This document shows, piece by piece, positions 11,744 to 23,511 of a stretch of 64,000 bases of DNA. The stretch spans positions 2,604,001 through 2,668,000 of the forward strand of contig JAJQJQ010000009.1 in assembly GCA_028622995.1 (NCBI GenBank), read 5' to 3'. The notes beneath the pieces are model-generated. The model saw only the letters and a program-made list of their open reading frames with translations. It was not told the DNA's origin and ran no database searches. This stretch comes from Panagrolaimus kolymaensis. Taxonomy: Eukaryota > Nematoda > Chromadorea > Rhabditida > Panagrolaimidae. The position numbers and the translations under genes are program-made. Within the stretch, counting starts at the first letter, position 1; each line of letters opens with the position of its first letter.

Positions 11744-14700
11744 TTAATTTCGTTTTGGTGCATGCCGACTTGAGCCATTTCCCTTTCGATCATTCAAAGA
11801 TGTTCCATTGGTTGAAGGACCAGTGACCCCAACACTTTGTAATTCAGAAGCAGTGGATTCAACCATTCTATTAAATGATGGTTCACTTTTAAGCATATAA
11901 GTCGTGCTAGGAGTGGATCCAAGACATTTGGATGCAGCAGGAATATCACCTTCAATTTTCCAAATTTTAAATTTGCGAACAAAGTAAATAAATGGAGTTG
12001 GAGCTAATGCTATGGTTACAAGGCCAAGGGCGATGAAAAGGGCCCAGGCTGGATATTCGGTGTCAACTTGAGCGGTCTAAAACAAAGAAAAATTGTTTTA
12101 CGTGAAAAAAAATTTAAAAATATCCGAAAACTAACAGTAACAGGATCATAAGCAGAATAAATTGGATGATGACTGAATGATTTAATGATGGATGAGAAAA
12201 ATAATATTAACATAATTATGGGTGAAACAAATCGCCATGTGATAGTCCAATATCTTCCGGGCCTTTCATTAGTCATATATTCGAGGTCATTCAAGAAACT
12301 AAAATTTAACCATTAAATAATTTGATTTTTAGAGAATAAATTTAAATAATTTAATTTTACCGTCGATAACCATAAACATAAATAACAGCAATAATTTCAA
12401 AGAATGCAATACACATCAATGCATAACTTCCAGCAAAATGATCAAATAATGAAACCCAATATTGTCCAGCTTTGGTTGTAAATAAAAGACCAATCACGCA
12501 AGCCGTTCCACAAAGCACCGCAGTTAAAACAGGTTTTTTCACGGTAATCACGTGACTATCATTTAATGAAGTAATTACACCTTCAAGGGTTCCAAACATA
12601 GATCCTAGACCAAGCATGAGAAGCATAAGGAAAAAGAGGACAGCCCAAAGTGGAGGAAATGGAAATTGAAGGATGGCTTCGGTGAAAACGACGAAGGCTA
12701 AGCCAGTACCTTGAGCAGACTAAAAAAAGTAGAAAACAATTTTAGGTAAATTATTTTTTTTATTGTTGCAAAATGTCCAATATTTTTTGGGAATTATTTT
12801 ACTTACCGAAGCAATGATATCATTATAATTACAATATTGACTGGCATTAGCTAAAAGTGGAAATTCACTATGATGAAAATTATGTTCCATCCAAAATAAA
12901 TATTCATCAAGTTTTATACTGCTTTTTACTTGTTCCAAATTTGAGAATTTTTCCGGATATAAATTCACTAAAAGTTCATAATCATTATCCAAACATTGCA
13001 TATATGTTTGATGTCCCATAAATCCAATAACACAAAATACGACGATGGCAGTATATAAGGAAGTTAATAAATTTACAATGGAAAGATAAATAGTATCTTT
13101 GACACAATTATTTTTTATTTCGTTGTAAGATCCAAATGCAATTAATCCTGAAAAGAAAAATGTTTTATTAAATGAAAATATAAAAATTGAAAATCATAGT
13201 AATTTTCTAATCTTTGTTAATTTAAATTATTTTTCGATTTAAAAAAATAATGAATAAATTGGGAATTATAAAGAAGTATTAAAAAATGGGAATAAAAAAC
13301 AAACTTATAAAATCTCAAATTCATGGAATCTTCGGCCTAACCTAAACCAAAGACCCGACTATCTAAAGTTTCTAATTTTGGATGTTAACTAACTAGGAAA
13401 TCGCTAATTCTGAATGTTAAAAAAATGAATGAGAGAAGAATAATAATTACCTCCAAATCCAAGCCCCATACTAAAGAAGATTTGTGTAGCAGCATCAAGC
13501 CAAACTTCGGGATCAAATAGACGATTGAGCTGAATAATAAAATAATAGACAATAAGATACTTTATTGAATTAGGATTTTTTCATTTATTATTTAATTTTT
13601 TTTTCTTTGCGGTTTTTATAAAATTTTGCTATCAAATATTTTTTTTATAACCTTGATATTTTAAAGACTGACGATGAAGAAGATACAATAAAAATGTTAG
13701 ACGTAAAAAATGAGAGACAACTCGTCCCACAAGACATGATAATGGCGAGCAATAATAATAAGGGCATCGTTGAGTGATCCAACAACAAAAAAGACCAAAT
13801 CAAAGCAAGATTAATAAATACCAAGGTAATAAAATAAACTTTTTTACTTTTAATTTATCAGAAACGCGCTATTTTTAAAAATGTTAATAAATTTATTTTT
13901 TTAGTTTACAAAGTTCAAGTCAAAATTCTAAATGAAACATCCAGCTACAGATATTTGCATAAAATATTTGGACTTTCAAATACTTCAAAATATTTTCTTT
14001 AGTAACCCGATGTTTCATTTTTTGGTAATCATAACTTAAACTTTTCGTATCATTTTTATAGTTTAAATTTGGTTTTTTATTTCAATTTCTGCTTCTCCTG
14101 TTTATGTGATTTTTGTATTTTAATTCATTGCAATTTTAATTTTTCAAATAAAAAAAACATACGTCAGGTGAAATCATATAAAGTAATCCATCCATTGCTC
14201 CTTCAAGGGTACTTGAACGAGCCAAAAAAGCTGTTGTAACAACATATGGAAATGTTGCAGTTATATACATAACCTAAAAATAATAATATTTTAAATTAAA
14301 TCTATTTTTATTACTATTAATTTGCATTTTATTTTTTCTGCTTGATTAGTATTTTCTTTTAATTTGTGGGTGTTTGTTTGACTTAAAAAAAACCTTTTTT
14401 CCTTAAGAGCAGAGCTAAGTGATCCATGAATTTAGTCAAACATAAAGCATTTTTTTAAATGACGCATATTCTCACTCTCAGTCACTCAAGAAGAAAAAAT
14501 TTTCAAGTATGTTTAAAATAAAATAAAAAGAAGAAAGAAAGTAGACTGGCGCCATCAAACTAAAAAGCAAATGTTTGTTTCATTCAACAAAAATTTTTTT
14601 TTTGTTAAAGCTTTTCTTTTTTTTTTTTTGCAGAAAAAAAAAGTTTTTAAGAATGAAGTTAAAAAAGTGGAAAGAGTTTCCACGTGGTTGTGAACCAAAA

Positions 14701-17700
14701 ATTCCCAAATCGCAATTTGTTTCTGCGGGCTGCTAACTTTTTTTTTTCTAGTTGCTGCTCTGACGTTGAAAAGTCAATAAGAGTTTAGTAATCTTTGAAA
14801 TATTTGTTTGCTCTTGCTGAAATTTTTTTTCTTTTGTTGGCTGCTTGCTTACCTTTCCACTGGTTTTAATACCTCTCATAACGCAAAGATAAATTAATAT
14901 CCATGCAAGTATTAAACATACGGTCATATGCATATTAAAACCTTCAAAATCACCAATCGATCTGAAAATTAATAAAGACTATTAAAAAAATAAAATTCAA
15001 ATTTGAGATTTGTAATTGAAGAAAAAAAAGTGCAACTTTTATTTATTAATTGATTCTGTGTTTTTGTGTATTTTTCAGTTTTTCTTAGCCATTAATAATT
15101 TAACAATCGTCTTAAAGATTTTACTTAAAAAAAATAGTAAAATGCTTTTATTTTTTTGCCACCCACGACAGTTTTTTAGAATAAAAAAAACAAAAAAAAT
15201 AAAGTACAGGCTTAAAACTACGCATCCTGAAAACATTTTTCTATTCTTTTTTAGTTTAAAGGGCCATAGCTATTTGCAGCCTTTCTGAAATTTCGTTTAC
15301 TGGGAGCTGAACTTTGGCTTGGAAAGGCGCGTGTTTGAAAACACTTTTTCGTTTCAAAACTTTTTTCTTTTGTTCATTCATTGAATTTTTTCATTTTCAC
15401 TTTTTTCTTCGAATGTTTGATGCTTGTTGTTGAAGATATGGGTGTTTATCTTTAATTTTGAATGTATTTGGTGATGATTTTATGAATATGGTTGCTGCTG
15501 CTGCTTCTTCATAGTTGATTACAGGACAGTTTTTTTGTATTGTTTTGGTTCTTTCTTTAGTTCAATTTTTAGGTTTATCTGTTTGTTAGCTGATTCATTT
15601 CCAGGCCAGTTTTTTGTATTGTTTGGTTATATCTTTAGTTCAATTTTTAGGTTATTTGAGGATCTATGGCTGGTGAATGGATAAAGACTAATGGATATAT
15701 GGCTGTTTGTTTATACTTCAACGATGTCGATGGTTTATGGATTCAATTCACTGGTGAGTGATTATGATTTTTTTTTGCTATCCACAATGGTCTAATTATT
15801 GAGGGGTTACCTGGGTTATTATATTAGTACATCAGTGGGATACGGGTATGATTGTTGACTCAATCGCTATAATGAAGTTAGCTCAATGGCTGTAACGCTT
15901 TAAATCAACATATTCTTTTTGCAATAAGCTTTCCCTCATAGTATCAAGTGGAACTTCGTCGAAAAGGAGACATGTATCACTTACAACAATTTTATCACAA
16001 TAAATATTTATAACAACAAAGTAAATAACAAAACAAATCGCAATATATAGTTATTAAAGCATACACTTTTAAAATCTAACTATCATCGTCGTCGAAATAG
16101 CATCCGCAGTATCCTTTATAATTACCATCGGGTGATGGATAGACATTTCTTACAAGTGCAACAACGCAAGCTGGTAACTGAAGTCTTTTGCCAATACCAA
16201 GTGTATGATGAACCAACATTGTAACTTTACGATAGCAAGCAAATCGATATTTTGCAGATTCTTCAGCATAACTGTATTTATCAATATATATGCTTCGAGT
16301 CAACTGAGCAACTTGTTTTAACCTTATTTGATCAAACAAAATAAAAGCGTCAAGTTCCATACGGTTTTGGATAGTTTGTTGAATGATGTTATGATTTGCA
16401 AAACATCCATTTGAATTACCAATAAAACGATGCCAATTAGATGCCCATTGCGTTGTACTATCTCGAATATCACAACAGCAAACCATTTCTTCTACAGTTG
16501 CCATTGGTGAACAATTGTTACATCTGCACCATTGATCTGATTGACGATTTTTATTCAATTCATAACCAAGGAGATTGCAATAATATGAAGTTGGAGAAGG
16601 TGTGGGAATATTGGATGAGGAGGTTTGTTTCTTTTTTGGAAAATAAGCATATGGCTTGATTGAATTTTCCATTATCAAAGAATTTTGAAGAAAATTTGAA
16701 GTCTGAATGGAATAATAAAAGCAAGATAATATTATTTTCAGTATGCAGATTGTAATTTGGTTGGAAAATAAATGAGAATAATTTACCCTTGAAGGTAAAT
16801 GTCAAAGAGCTTTCTTCAACCGAAAATATTCATCACTAAATGACAATAATTTACCCTTGAAGGTAAAGGTCAAAGAGCTTTCTTCAACCGAAAATATGCA
16901 CTTAGTCTATTTGTTTGCCTATTGCTATGCTTCACACTTATAAAAAGAAAAGATTGAATAACTTTCGTTGATGACTTTGCTTTTCTTCAATTTGATTTCA
17001 TTTGTCGTTTATTCATCATACCCGTTCGCAACAATTCTCTTTTAGTATAAAATTTGCGTGTATTTACTCCTTATCCCATTTTCATAATAAGATCCTTTCA
17101 TCAATTGATATTTATTTTTAGAATGGTGAAACGTTGTCCCGCTTGCCAAGAGATTGTTTCTCCTACTAATGCTGTAAATATACCTGATGTGGCATATCGT
17201 AGAATAGAATGGGCTGATATTTTTGAGATTGATCATGACGTTATGCTTGGATACAATCAACATACTATTTTTTGTTCACGTCACTTCAATCAAGCTGATT
17301 TGGTTTTTGCTGATGGAAAAGTAAAATCACTCAACAAGAAAGCTACCCCACTTCCATTTAGAAGAGAAAGTACTGGATCACCTGCTATAAAAGTTCGTAG
17401 ACTTATGAATTATAAGCAAACTTACTCCCGTCCAAATGAAAGCATTGAAGCTGAAGGAATTACTTCCACATTGTCTCCCGCTTATGAAGGTGGTGATTTT
17501 GACTATCATTTTACTGGTTCACCTCAACCTATTCCTGCAAGAAAAAAACGAGGGCCATATCGCAAAATCAAAGATATATATATCAATGTCGATGATGAAA
17601 TGACTCCTCGAAATCCTCCCATTATTGTTGAACTCCCAGAAGAAAAGGAAGAACCTGCCGAAGATTTGGTTGAATATGTACTAATTTCCAAAAAAATGCT

Positions 17701-20700
17701 TTTATCGATTTTCAATCATTGTCCCGAATGCAACACTGAGCTTAGTGGTCAGCGAAAAAAAGAATTACGAACTATCGGTACAGCTGCCAGTATAACATAC
17801 AGATGTCCCAAATGCTGTCCTCAAAGTCAAAAGACATGGGCAACACAAGAAACTATTCCTGGTACCAAAATCTATCAAGGAAATGCACTCTTGGCTTCTG
17901 CAGCTTCGATAACACCTGTTCCATTCCCAACTTTGAAAGAATTGTTCACCCTTGCAAAAATTGGAATTTTTGGAGAAACTCTTCATAGAGCCAATTCTAA
18001 AAACGTTGTATGGCCAGTTGTTCGGGAACATCATACTAATGAACATGTTGATCTTCTGAAAATGGTAAAAGATCGAACAGAAACACCACTAAATGTGCTT
18101 ATGGATGGTCAATATGATTCACCAGGTTATTGTGCTTCCCTTTGTTGTGTTACTGCTATGGATCCAGAAAGTGGTTACATCCTTGCTTTTGAAACGCTCC
18201 ACAAATCCATGACTGCTGACGTAAGCGGCCGAATGGAAGCAGAAGGTGTAAGAAAAATATTAGATTTATTTGAAGAAAATGAAATTCAAGTCAACCGTTT
18301 AACCACCGATAGACATACCACAATCATAAAAATGGTGAGAGAACAATATCCTTCAATTACTCATATGTATGACGCATGGCATATGGTGAAACCCATCGTT
18401 CGAGACCTACGCAATGAAGCTAAAAAGAAAAAAAGCTCCAACCTCAAAGATTTTATCAAAGGTATAAAGAATCATTTATGGTACAGTATTAGTGAAAGTA
18501 AAGGTGATGGGGAACTATGCCGTGAAATATTGCTATCTTCTTTATTCCACATCATTGGTATTCATGAATTTGAGAATGAGAATATTTTCAATCAACTTTA
18601 CGAAGCAATTGAAGATACTATTGGAAAAGATAAGAAAATGGAAGAAGCTTTTCAAAAAATGAACCCAGGTAAAGGATCCGACCTCTTCAAGTCCCTGAAT
18701 TTCACTAAGATTGATAAATGTAAACATACACCAATTAATCCTGACGAAGACGACAATGAGTACATGAATCCTATTAGCTATGGATACTTTTGCTTGTTTA
18801 CAAAAATTACAAATGAAAAATTCCTTGCTGACATCATCAAAACCTCTCCTGACTTTGCAACTTCCCGAGTTGAAAACTTCCACTCCCTCGCAACTGGAAA
18901 ATATTGCCCAAAGAAAACGTACTTTCCATATCATGGATATGACATAAGAAGAAAGGTTGCAGTTTTGCATTATAACAACAATGTTCGATGTGAAAAAAAC
19001 GGAACTCGTAAAACTATTGGTAGCAAACAAGTTAGATCGAAAGCAAATGCTGGAGAAATGGTAACGAAAATTATAAAATCTAAAGCACCAATTACTTGGA
19101 AGCATGACATAATTCGAGATTGTTTGGAAAAGATAGAAAAAAGAAACATCATCGACGAAGAAATACCTTCATTTGATAATGAAGATGAAATCTTAGAAGA
19201 TGAAGAAGAACTCTTTGTCAATGTCCATGATGAAGAATATTATTGGGATTTACAAAGAGATGGGGATCAAAACGACAATGATGATTTTTTGGAAGAAGAT
19301 GAAGGGGAAGAATAAATTACCAATTACCATTTTATTTTATTTATTTGTTCGAACTTTGTATATTCAATGTATACGTATGTAATAATAACTTTTATTTTCA
19401 AACAGTGTCTTGCTAAGATTCAAGTAGGGAAAAACATAAAACATATTTGACGAGGTTCGTATTCAGTGGATGACTATACTAGATTAGTGGGAAACTAAAA
19501 AAATATCACAACAAATTAACAAATTTCCAGTCATTGAGCTAACTTCATTATAGCGATTGAGTCAACAATCATACCCGTATCCCACTGATGTACTAATATA
19601 ATAACCCAGGTAACCCCTCAATAATTAGACCATTGTGGATAGCAAAAAAAAATCATAATCACTCACCAGTGAATTGAATCCATAAACCATCGACATCGTT
19701 GAAGTATAAACAAACAGCCATATATCCATTAGTCTTTATCCATTCACCAGCCATAGATCCTCAAATAACCTAAAAATTGAACTAAAGATATAACCAAACA
19801 ATACAAAAAACTGGCCTGGAAATGAATCAGCTAACAAACAGATAAACCTAAAAATTGAACTAAAGAAAGAACCAAAACAATACAAAAAAACTGTCCTGTA
19901 ATCAACTATGAAGAAGCAGCAGCAGCAACCATATTCATAAAATCATCACCAAATACATTCAAAATTAAAGATAAACACCCATATCTTCAACAACAAGCAT
20001 CAAACATTCGAAGAAAAAAGTGAAAATGAAAAAATTCAATGAATGAACAAAAGAAAAAAGTTTTGAAACGAAAAAGTGTTTTCAAACACGCGCCTTTCCA
20101 AGCCAAAGTTCAGCTCCCAGTAAACGAAATTTCAGAAAGGCTGCAAATAGCTATGTCCCTTTAATGATTTGAGACAATGACAAATTGCTTTTTTTTCAGA
20201 GTGCTGATTTATGTTTAAATTTAAATCACACCGGAAATAAAAAAATTATAAATATCAAGTAGCAAATTAAAGAAACTAAGAAATTAGAGTTTTTTTAATA
20301 AAAAAAAGTAATTTTTTTTTCACACGGTTTTAAAATGTCAAAATTATTTAATAAAAGCAGAAAATCTCTTAATGATTCTCTGACCGAAAAGTACAATCTT
20401 TTTACTGTTAAATTTATTTTTCAAATTCAAACTTTCTTTAAATTAAGGGTTTATTTTCTCACTCGAAAGTTTTTCTAATTTTATCACAAAATTGCAACAA
20501 CAAAAAAAGAAGTAATAAAAAGATTTATTTCTGTCATGCCTGAATCCCTAAAGTTCAACTACTAAAGAAAAGTTTTTTATCCATATAAAAAATTGGCATC
20601 AGTTTCATTTCATCCTGAGATAAAAAAGAAATTCGGGACAGCTGTACCTTATTGCTTTTTTTCATTAACAAACTCCCCCAATCAATTAATAGTTTTTTAT

Positions 20701-23315
20701 TATCTTCTTTTTTATTTTAGAAAAATCACGCTTCCTCATCCAACAAAATGAAAATGGCGGAAGCAAATTAAAAAAAAAGTATTTTAAAGAAGTGACTTAC
20801 GCAGATGTATCAATAGCTTTTCGATTCCAATAATATTTGGTTGGCGAAGTTGATCGAGCACATTCAATCACCACGCTTCCATTAGCTTCTTTGGGACATT
20901 CCTAAAAGAAAGTTTTATACAAATTTTTATAAAAATAAAATTATAAATTTTTGAAACTTTAAAAAAACTTACACCCCAAGGAAGATTTAATGTAAATGAA
21001 TTAAACAAATAATAAACACACCACGTAATAATGACATTATAATAAAGGCCAACAAGGAATGAAACAATTGCAGCTGAAACCCCTACACCGCCGAGATATG
21101 GATGTATTGCATTCCATACTCCTACGGGACCCGTACGTAATCGTTGACCAATACCCAATTCAATTAAAAATAATGGCGTTCCTTCTAATACCATCATAAT
21201 ACAATATGGTATCAAAAATGCACCTAAAAAATTATAATATTAAAATTTTGAAATTCAAAGATTTTTAAATTTTTGTGAATTTTATCAAGAGCTTTTAAAA
21301 AATTTATTCGTACGCTTTTTTAATTTATTTGTCTACTTTTAAATTTTGCTTTTTTTATTTTTTCTTGTCTGCTTTAAATTTATTTTTTGACTGTATTTGG
21401 AATTTATTGCGATTTTCTTATTTTTTTTTACTTAGAAAAATTTGCATATTTCGATTTCAAAGTTTATAACAAATTTATTGACATTTTTAAAAATTTTCTT
21501 TTAAATATTGATCCCTCAAAAAAATTGAATGAGTTATTCATTATTAAAAACCTTCACTATGATCCTCTTCCTTTCCCTCTTCTCTCATCCTGGTTGTCAT
21601 CATCACCATTCAAGTGAGCTCAGCTCCTATATCTGAGAGATATAAGCTTTTGCACAGCTGCTTGTCGTTGTCGTCGTCGGTGTCTTCGTCATTTAGAAAA
21701 TGAAGAGAAACAAAATGTGTCGTCTAATAGCTTTAGTTATTTGCTATTTGCTTGTTGCTTGCGTCGTCGTTGGTGCATATCCTAACAAATCTATTCTATC
21801 TCTTCTTTTTTTTTTTCTTGCGTTCCAATACATTTATTCATTCCTTCAACTCGCAGCAATAGTTAGATATTTGTTAGTTAGTTAGTTGGCATGATTTTGA
21901 TATGTAAGCGTACACGAGGAAAAAAAGGAAAGACGAAATATATATTAAAAAAAAGTTAAACAGCTGCTTTTCTTGCTTCTTTTTTCTATCCACCCTCAAA
22001 CAATTTTGTTCAAAATGAAAATTTTTAGGGTTTTTTTTCGATAAAAATAAAAAAGGATAGAAAAAAGTTGAAATAAAAAGGAAAACTTAAAATTTTGAGG
22101 TCAAAAGCGTTAATCCAAGGTTTCGTAAAATTTAGAAACAATGTATTTGTTTTTAACAAAAAAAGTAAAATTTGAACTTTTTTAAGTGCAAATACGCATG
22201 CATTCATGCTAAATTCCTAAATAAAAACAGGAAGTTTATTAGAAGAAAAAAGAAAGTTGTTTAAAAACAAAATAAAATAAATTTAAATTATCAAGGGAAA
22301 ACTATCAACTTAAAGTATGGAAATGAAAAAAAACTCATATATAAAAAATTTGGATAAATAAATTTAAAATACTTTTTAACAACTTTCTTTTCTTTATTTT
22401 TTTTTGAAGAGAGAAAAATAGAGTACTTTTTTTTAATTCTAAAAACCCGGAAGAAAATGAAAATGAACAATGACACTATTTTTTTTTTACTTCAATTTAA
22501 AATGTAAAAATCGAATAAATAAAAGAGAAGAAAGCTTGCGTTTTTATAGAATTTTTTTAGGTATTCATAAAAAGTGCTCCATTCATTAATAAAGAAAACC
22601 CTAACTCGAAAAATAGAATTTTAAAAAAAAAATCGTAGGCTAAAATTTTAGTGGTGAAAAACATGTATTTGTATTGGCGTAGCAAGAAAAAAATGAAGAT
22701 GCAAATTAAAAAACAACGAAACAATTGCAAATTTTAATACTACTTTTATTTTTAGAACATTTACGTTTTTTTATAACCCAATAATTTCTTGTACTTTGTT
22801 TGAAATTAAATTGCCACCTTTTTGCAATAAATAAATGTAGCCAAATGCAAATATAAAAAATTTATATTTTTGCTTAAGTAAATTTTTTTTTATAAAGATT
22901 TTTAATATATAAATAATTATTACTAACCTCCACCATTTTTCTGGCATAAATATGGAAAGCGCCAAACATTTCCAAGACCAACGGCATATGAAATAACGCC
23001 CATTAAAAATTGAGTTTTATTATCCCATCCTTCCCGTTTAATTTCTTCAACCGGTACAAAGCTATCAATTACATCATCACTACTACCATTGCTGCCACCA
23101 TTTTGTTGTTGTTGTTGGCCTCCTCCTCCTGCTACAGATAACATGGATTCATTACTAAATGTAACACGAGATTGTACTCCACCATTTCCTTCTCCATCCA
23201 TATCATCATCATCATCAGCATTGGATGAAGCGGCTTCGTATACGGCTCGATGGACGCCGCCATTATCTTCATTTGAAAATGGTAATCGTAATAAATTTTT
23301 ATTTTTACTGCTCAT
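11744..23315 (-). CDS. SLC6 sodium-coupled transporter, B0AT/NTT4-like branch
   Basis: Ten exons on the minus strand (23315-22928, 21223-20973, 20901-20801, 14961-14853, 14273-14163, 13529-13451, 13147-12807, 12719-12361, 12298-12136, 12076-11744) join in phase to 744 residues. SLC6 proteins carry amino acids or transmitters with Na+ (often Cl-) across the plasma membrane through 12 helices. Seen: the TM1 signature [18 protein letters not shown] at the end of exon 1, LELGIG-like [10 protein letters not shown] of TM2, [15 protein letters not shown] of TM6, [15 protein letters not shown] and [12 protein letters not shown] of TM8. [12 protein letters not shown] and the RGIKTSGK loop favour the amino-acid (SLC6A15-20) branch over monoamine carriers. 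The cytosolic N-terminus is long (about 95 residues), with runs of Asp, Gly and Gln; the C-tail is Ser-rich. Intron 1 is 1.7 kb. Intron 3, between exons 3 and 4 (14962-20800), carries a 4.9-kb transposon. The ATG at 23315 is the first in the open frame. Confidence 0.93.
15260..15888 (+). repeat. Left terminal inverted repeat of Kolobok element
   Basis: 629 bp, the mirror of 19532-20160. It starts AGGGCCATAGCTATTTGCAG and ends near GCTAGCTCAATG-like sequence at 15881-15888 (GCTCAATG). It contains an imperfect direct repeat of about 55 bp (see separate entry) and a GCTGCTGCTGCTTCTTC tract. Long arms of this kind usually carry transposase binding sites. Confidence 0.9.
15523..15656 (+). repeat. 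Imperfect direct repeat inside the TIR
   Basis: Two copies of about 54 bp (roughly 15523-15577 and 15603-15656), each running from AGG(A/C)CAGTTTTTT through TTTAGTTCAATTTTTAGGTT. The same pair appears mirrored in the right arm. Subterminal repeats like these are typical transposase contact sites. Confidence 0.75.
16076..16672 (-). CDS. P2X7-type C-terminal (ballast) domain protein of the transposon
   Basis: A single open frame of 198 residues on the minus strand, start ATG at 16672. Seen: a Lys/Ser/Pro-rich N-terminus, then the Cys cluster CRCNNCSPM at about residues 49-57, a CCC triplet at about 65-67, an aromatic-rich middle (WASNWHRF), and the ending [20 protein letters not shown] at about 165-184. 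This order of motifs is that of the cytosolic ballast domain of the vertebrate P2X7 receptor, a Zn-binding, guanine-nucleotide-binding module that is also found as a free-standing gene in invertebrates and in transposable elements. No P2X channel part is present. It is divergently oriented from the transposase (gap 450 bp). Its role in the element is unknown; DNA or nucleotide binding during transposition is a guess. Confidence 0.82.
   Translation of the reverse strand: MENSIKPYAYFPKKKQTSSSNIPTPSPTSYYCNLLGYELNKNRQSDQWCRCNNCSPMATVEEMVCCCDIRDSTTQWASNWHRFIGNSNGCFANHNIIQQTIQNRMELDAFILFDQIRLKQVAQLTRSIYIDKYSYAEESAKYRFACYRKVTMLVHHTLGIGKRLQLPACVVALVRNVYPSPDGNYKGYCGCYFDDDDS
16777..16897 (+). repeat. 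Two 53-bp direct repeats between the transposon genes
   Basis: Units at 16777-16829 and 16845-16897, 68 bp apart start to start, almost identical (one differing base noticed). Each contains the short palindrome TTTACCCTTGAAGGTAAA and the string CAAAGAGCTTTCTTCAACC. They lie in the shared upstream region of two divergent genes, where an operator, promoter element or transposase binding site would sit. Confidence 0.85.
17123..19315 (+). CDS. THAP-finger Kolobok-type transposase
   Basis: One uninterrupted frame of 730 residues from the ATG at 17123. Transposases of this class cut and paste the element into TTAA sites in the nucleus. Seen: an N-terminal THAP-type zinc finger with C5, C8, C51 and H54 (CPAC and CSRH), followed by the THAP-typical tail ATPLPF at about residue 75; a second Cys pair CPEC and CPKC at about 200-230; then the catalytic core with DGQYDSPG near 328, LTTDRH near 394 and [10 protein letters not shown] near 413, which supply the expected acidic residues. 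The C-terminal 60 residues are very acidic (EDEEELF, EEDEGEE). An in-frame extension to 17054 has no ATG. A TTTTTAG lies just 5' of the ATG and may be a splice acceptor for an untranslated first exon. Codon use and GC content are a little higher than in host genes. No stop or frameshift interrupts it. Confidence 0.9.
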   Translation: MVKRCPACQEIVSPTNAVNIPDVAYRRIEWADIFEIDHDVMLGYNQHTIFCSRHFNQADLVFADGKVKSLNKKATPLPFRRESTGSPAIKVRRLMNYKQTYSRPNESIEAEGITSTLSPAYEGGDFDYHFTGSPQPIPARKKRGPYRKIKDIYINVDDEMTPRNPPIIVELPEEKEEPAEDLVEYVLISKKMLLSIFNHCPECNTELSGQRKKELRTIGTAASITYRCPKCCPQSQKTWATQETIPGTKIYQGNALLASAASITPVPFPTLKELFTLAKIGIFGETLHRANSKNVVWPVVREHHTNEHVDLLKMVKDRTETPLNVLMDGQYDSPGYCASLCCVTAMDPESGYILAFETLHKSMTADVSGRMEAEGVRKILDLFEENEIQVNRLTTDRHTTIIKMVREQYPSITHMYDAWHMVKPIVRDLRNEAKKKKSSNLKDFIKGIKNHLWYSISESKGDGELCREILLSSLFHIIGIHEFENENIFNQLYEAIEDTIGKDKKMEEAFQKMNPGKGSDLFKSLNFTKIDKCKHTPINPDEDDNEYMNPISYGYFCLFTKITNEKFLADIIKTSPDFATSRVENFHSLATGKYCPKKTYFPYHGYDIRRKVAVLHYNNNVRCEKNGTRKTIGSKQVRSKANAGEMVTKIIKSKAPITWKHDIIRDCLEKIEKRNIIDEEIPSFDNEDEILEDEEELFVNVHDEEYYWDLQRDGDQNDNDDFLEEDEGEE
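19532..20160 (-). repeat. Right terminal inverted repeat of Kolobok element
   Basis: 629 bp, reverse complement of 15260-15888. It ends GCTATGTCCCT at 20160 and is followed at once by TTAA. Equal arm length and near-identity over the whole arm imply that the two ends have had little time to diverge. Confidence 0.9.
21224..22927. other. SLC6 intron 1, AT-rich
   Basis: A 1.7-kb intron between transporter exons 1 and 2. It contains Phe/Ile-rich frames that are translations of T-rich sequence, a GTTAGTTAG run near 21870, and no gene, RNA or mobile element that I can see. Confidence 0.55.
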
Positions 23316-23511
23316 AACCGATTTACTAAAAAAAAGTTTTAAAAAATAATAATAACAAAAATATAATAAATTAAGTTAATACACGAACGTCAAGAAAAAA
23401 TTTTACCACGAAAGTAAAAAATATAAAAATAAATGAAACTAAAAATAGGCAACAAAAAAAACACGTTGTACTTAAATAAATATAAAAGTCTATTTTTTGA
23501 GAAGAAAAAAT

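Larger units (their letters stand above)
15260..20160 (+). mobile_element. Complete Kolobok-like DNA transposon
   Basis: A 4901-bp element inside an intron of the SLC6 gene. It is flanked by TTAA on both sides (15256-15259 and 20161-20164), the target duplication of Kolobok and piggyBac elements. Its ends are inverted repeats of 629 bp that begin AGGGCCATAGC on the left and AGGGACATAGC on the right (reverse complement). The only difference I noticed between the arms by eye is that fifth base. It carries two divergent genes, a THAP-finger transposase at 17123-19315 (+) and a P2X7-type ballast-domain protein at 16076-16672 (-). Both frames are open, so the copy may be active or was until recently. 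Insertion lies in an intron and need not harm the host gene. The assignment to Kolobok rests on the transposase motifs plus TTAA; the AGGG/CCCT ends do not match the usual piggyBac start. Confidence 0.9.

Noticed and set aside
17054..17122. N-terminal extension of the transposase
   Set aside because: No ATG in the extension; the THAP finger begins right at the ATG at 17123.
18542..19221. Long minus-strand frames across the transposase
   Set aside because: Antisense shadows of the transposase reading frame.
15256..20164. piggyBac assignment for the TTAA element
   Set aside because: The transposase has a THAP finger and [17 protein letters not shown] motifs, and the ends start AGGG rather than CCC.
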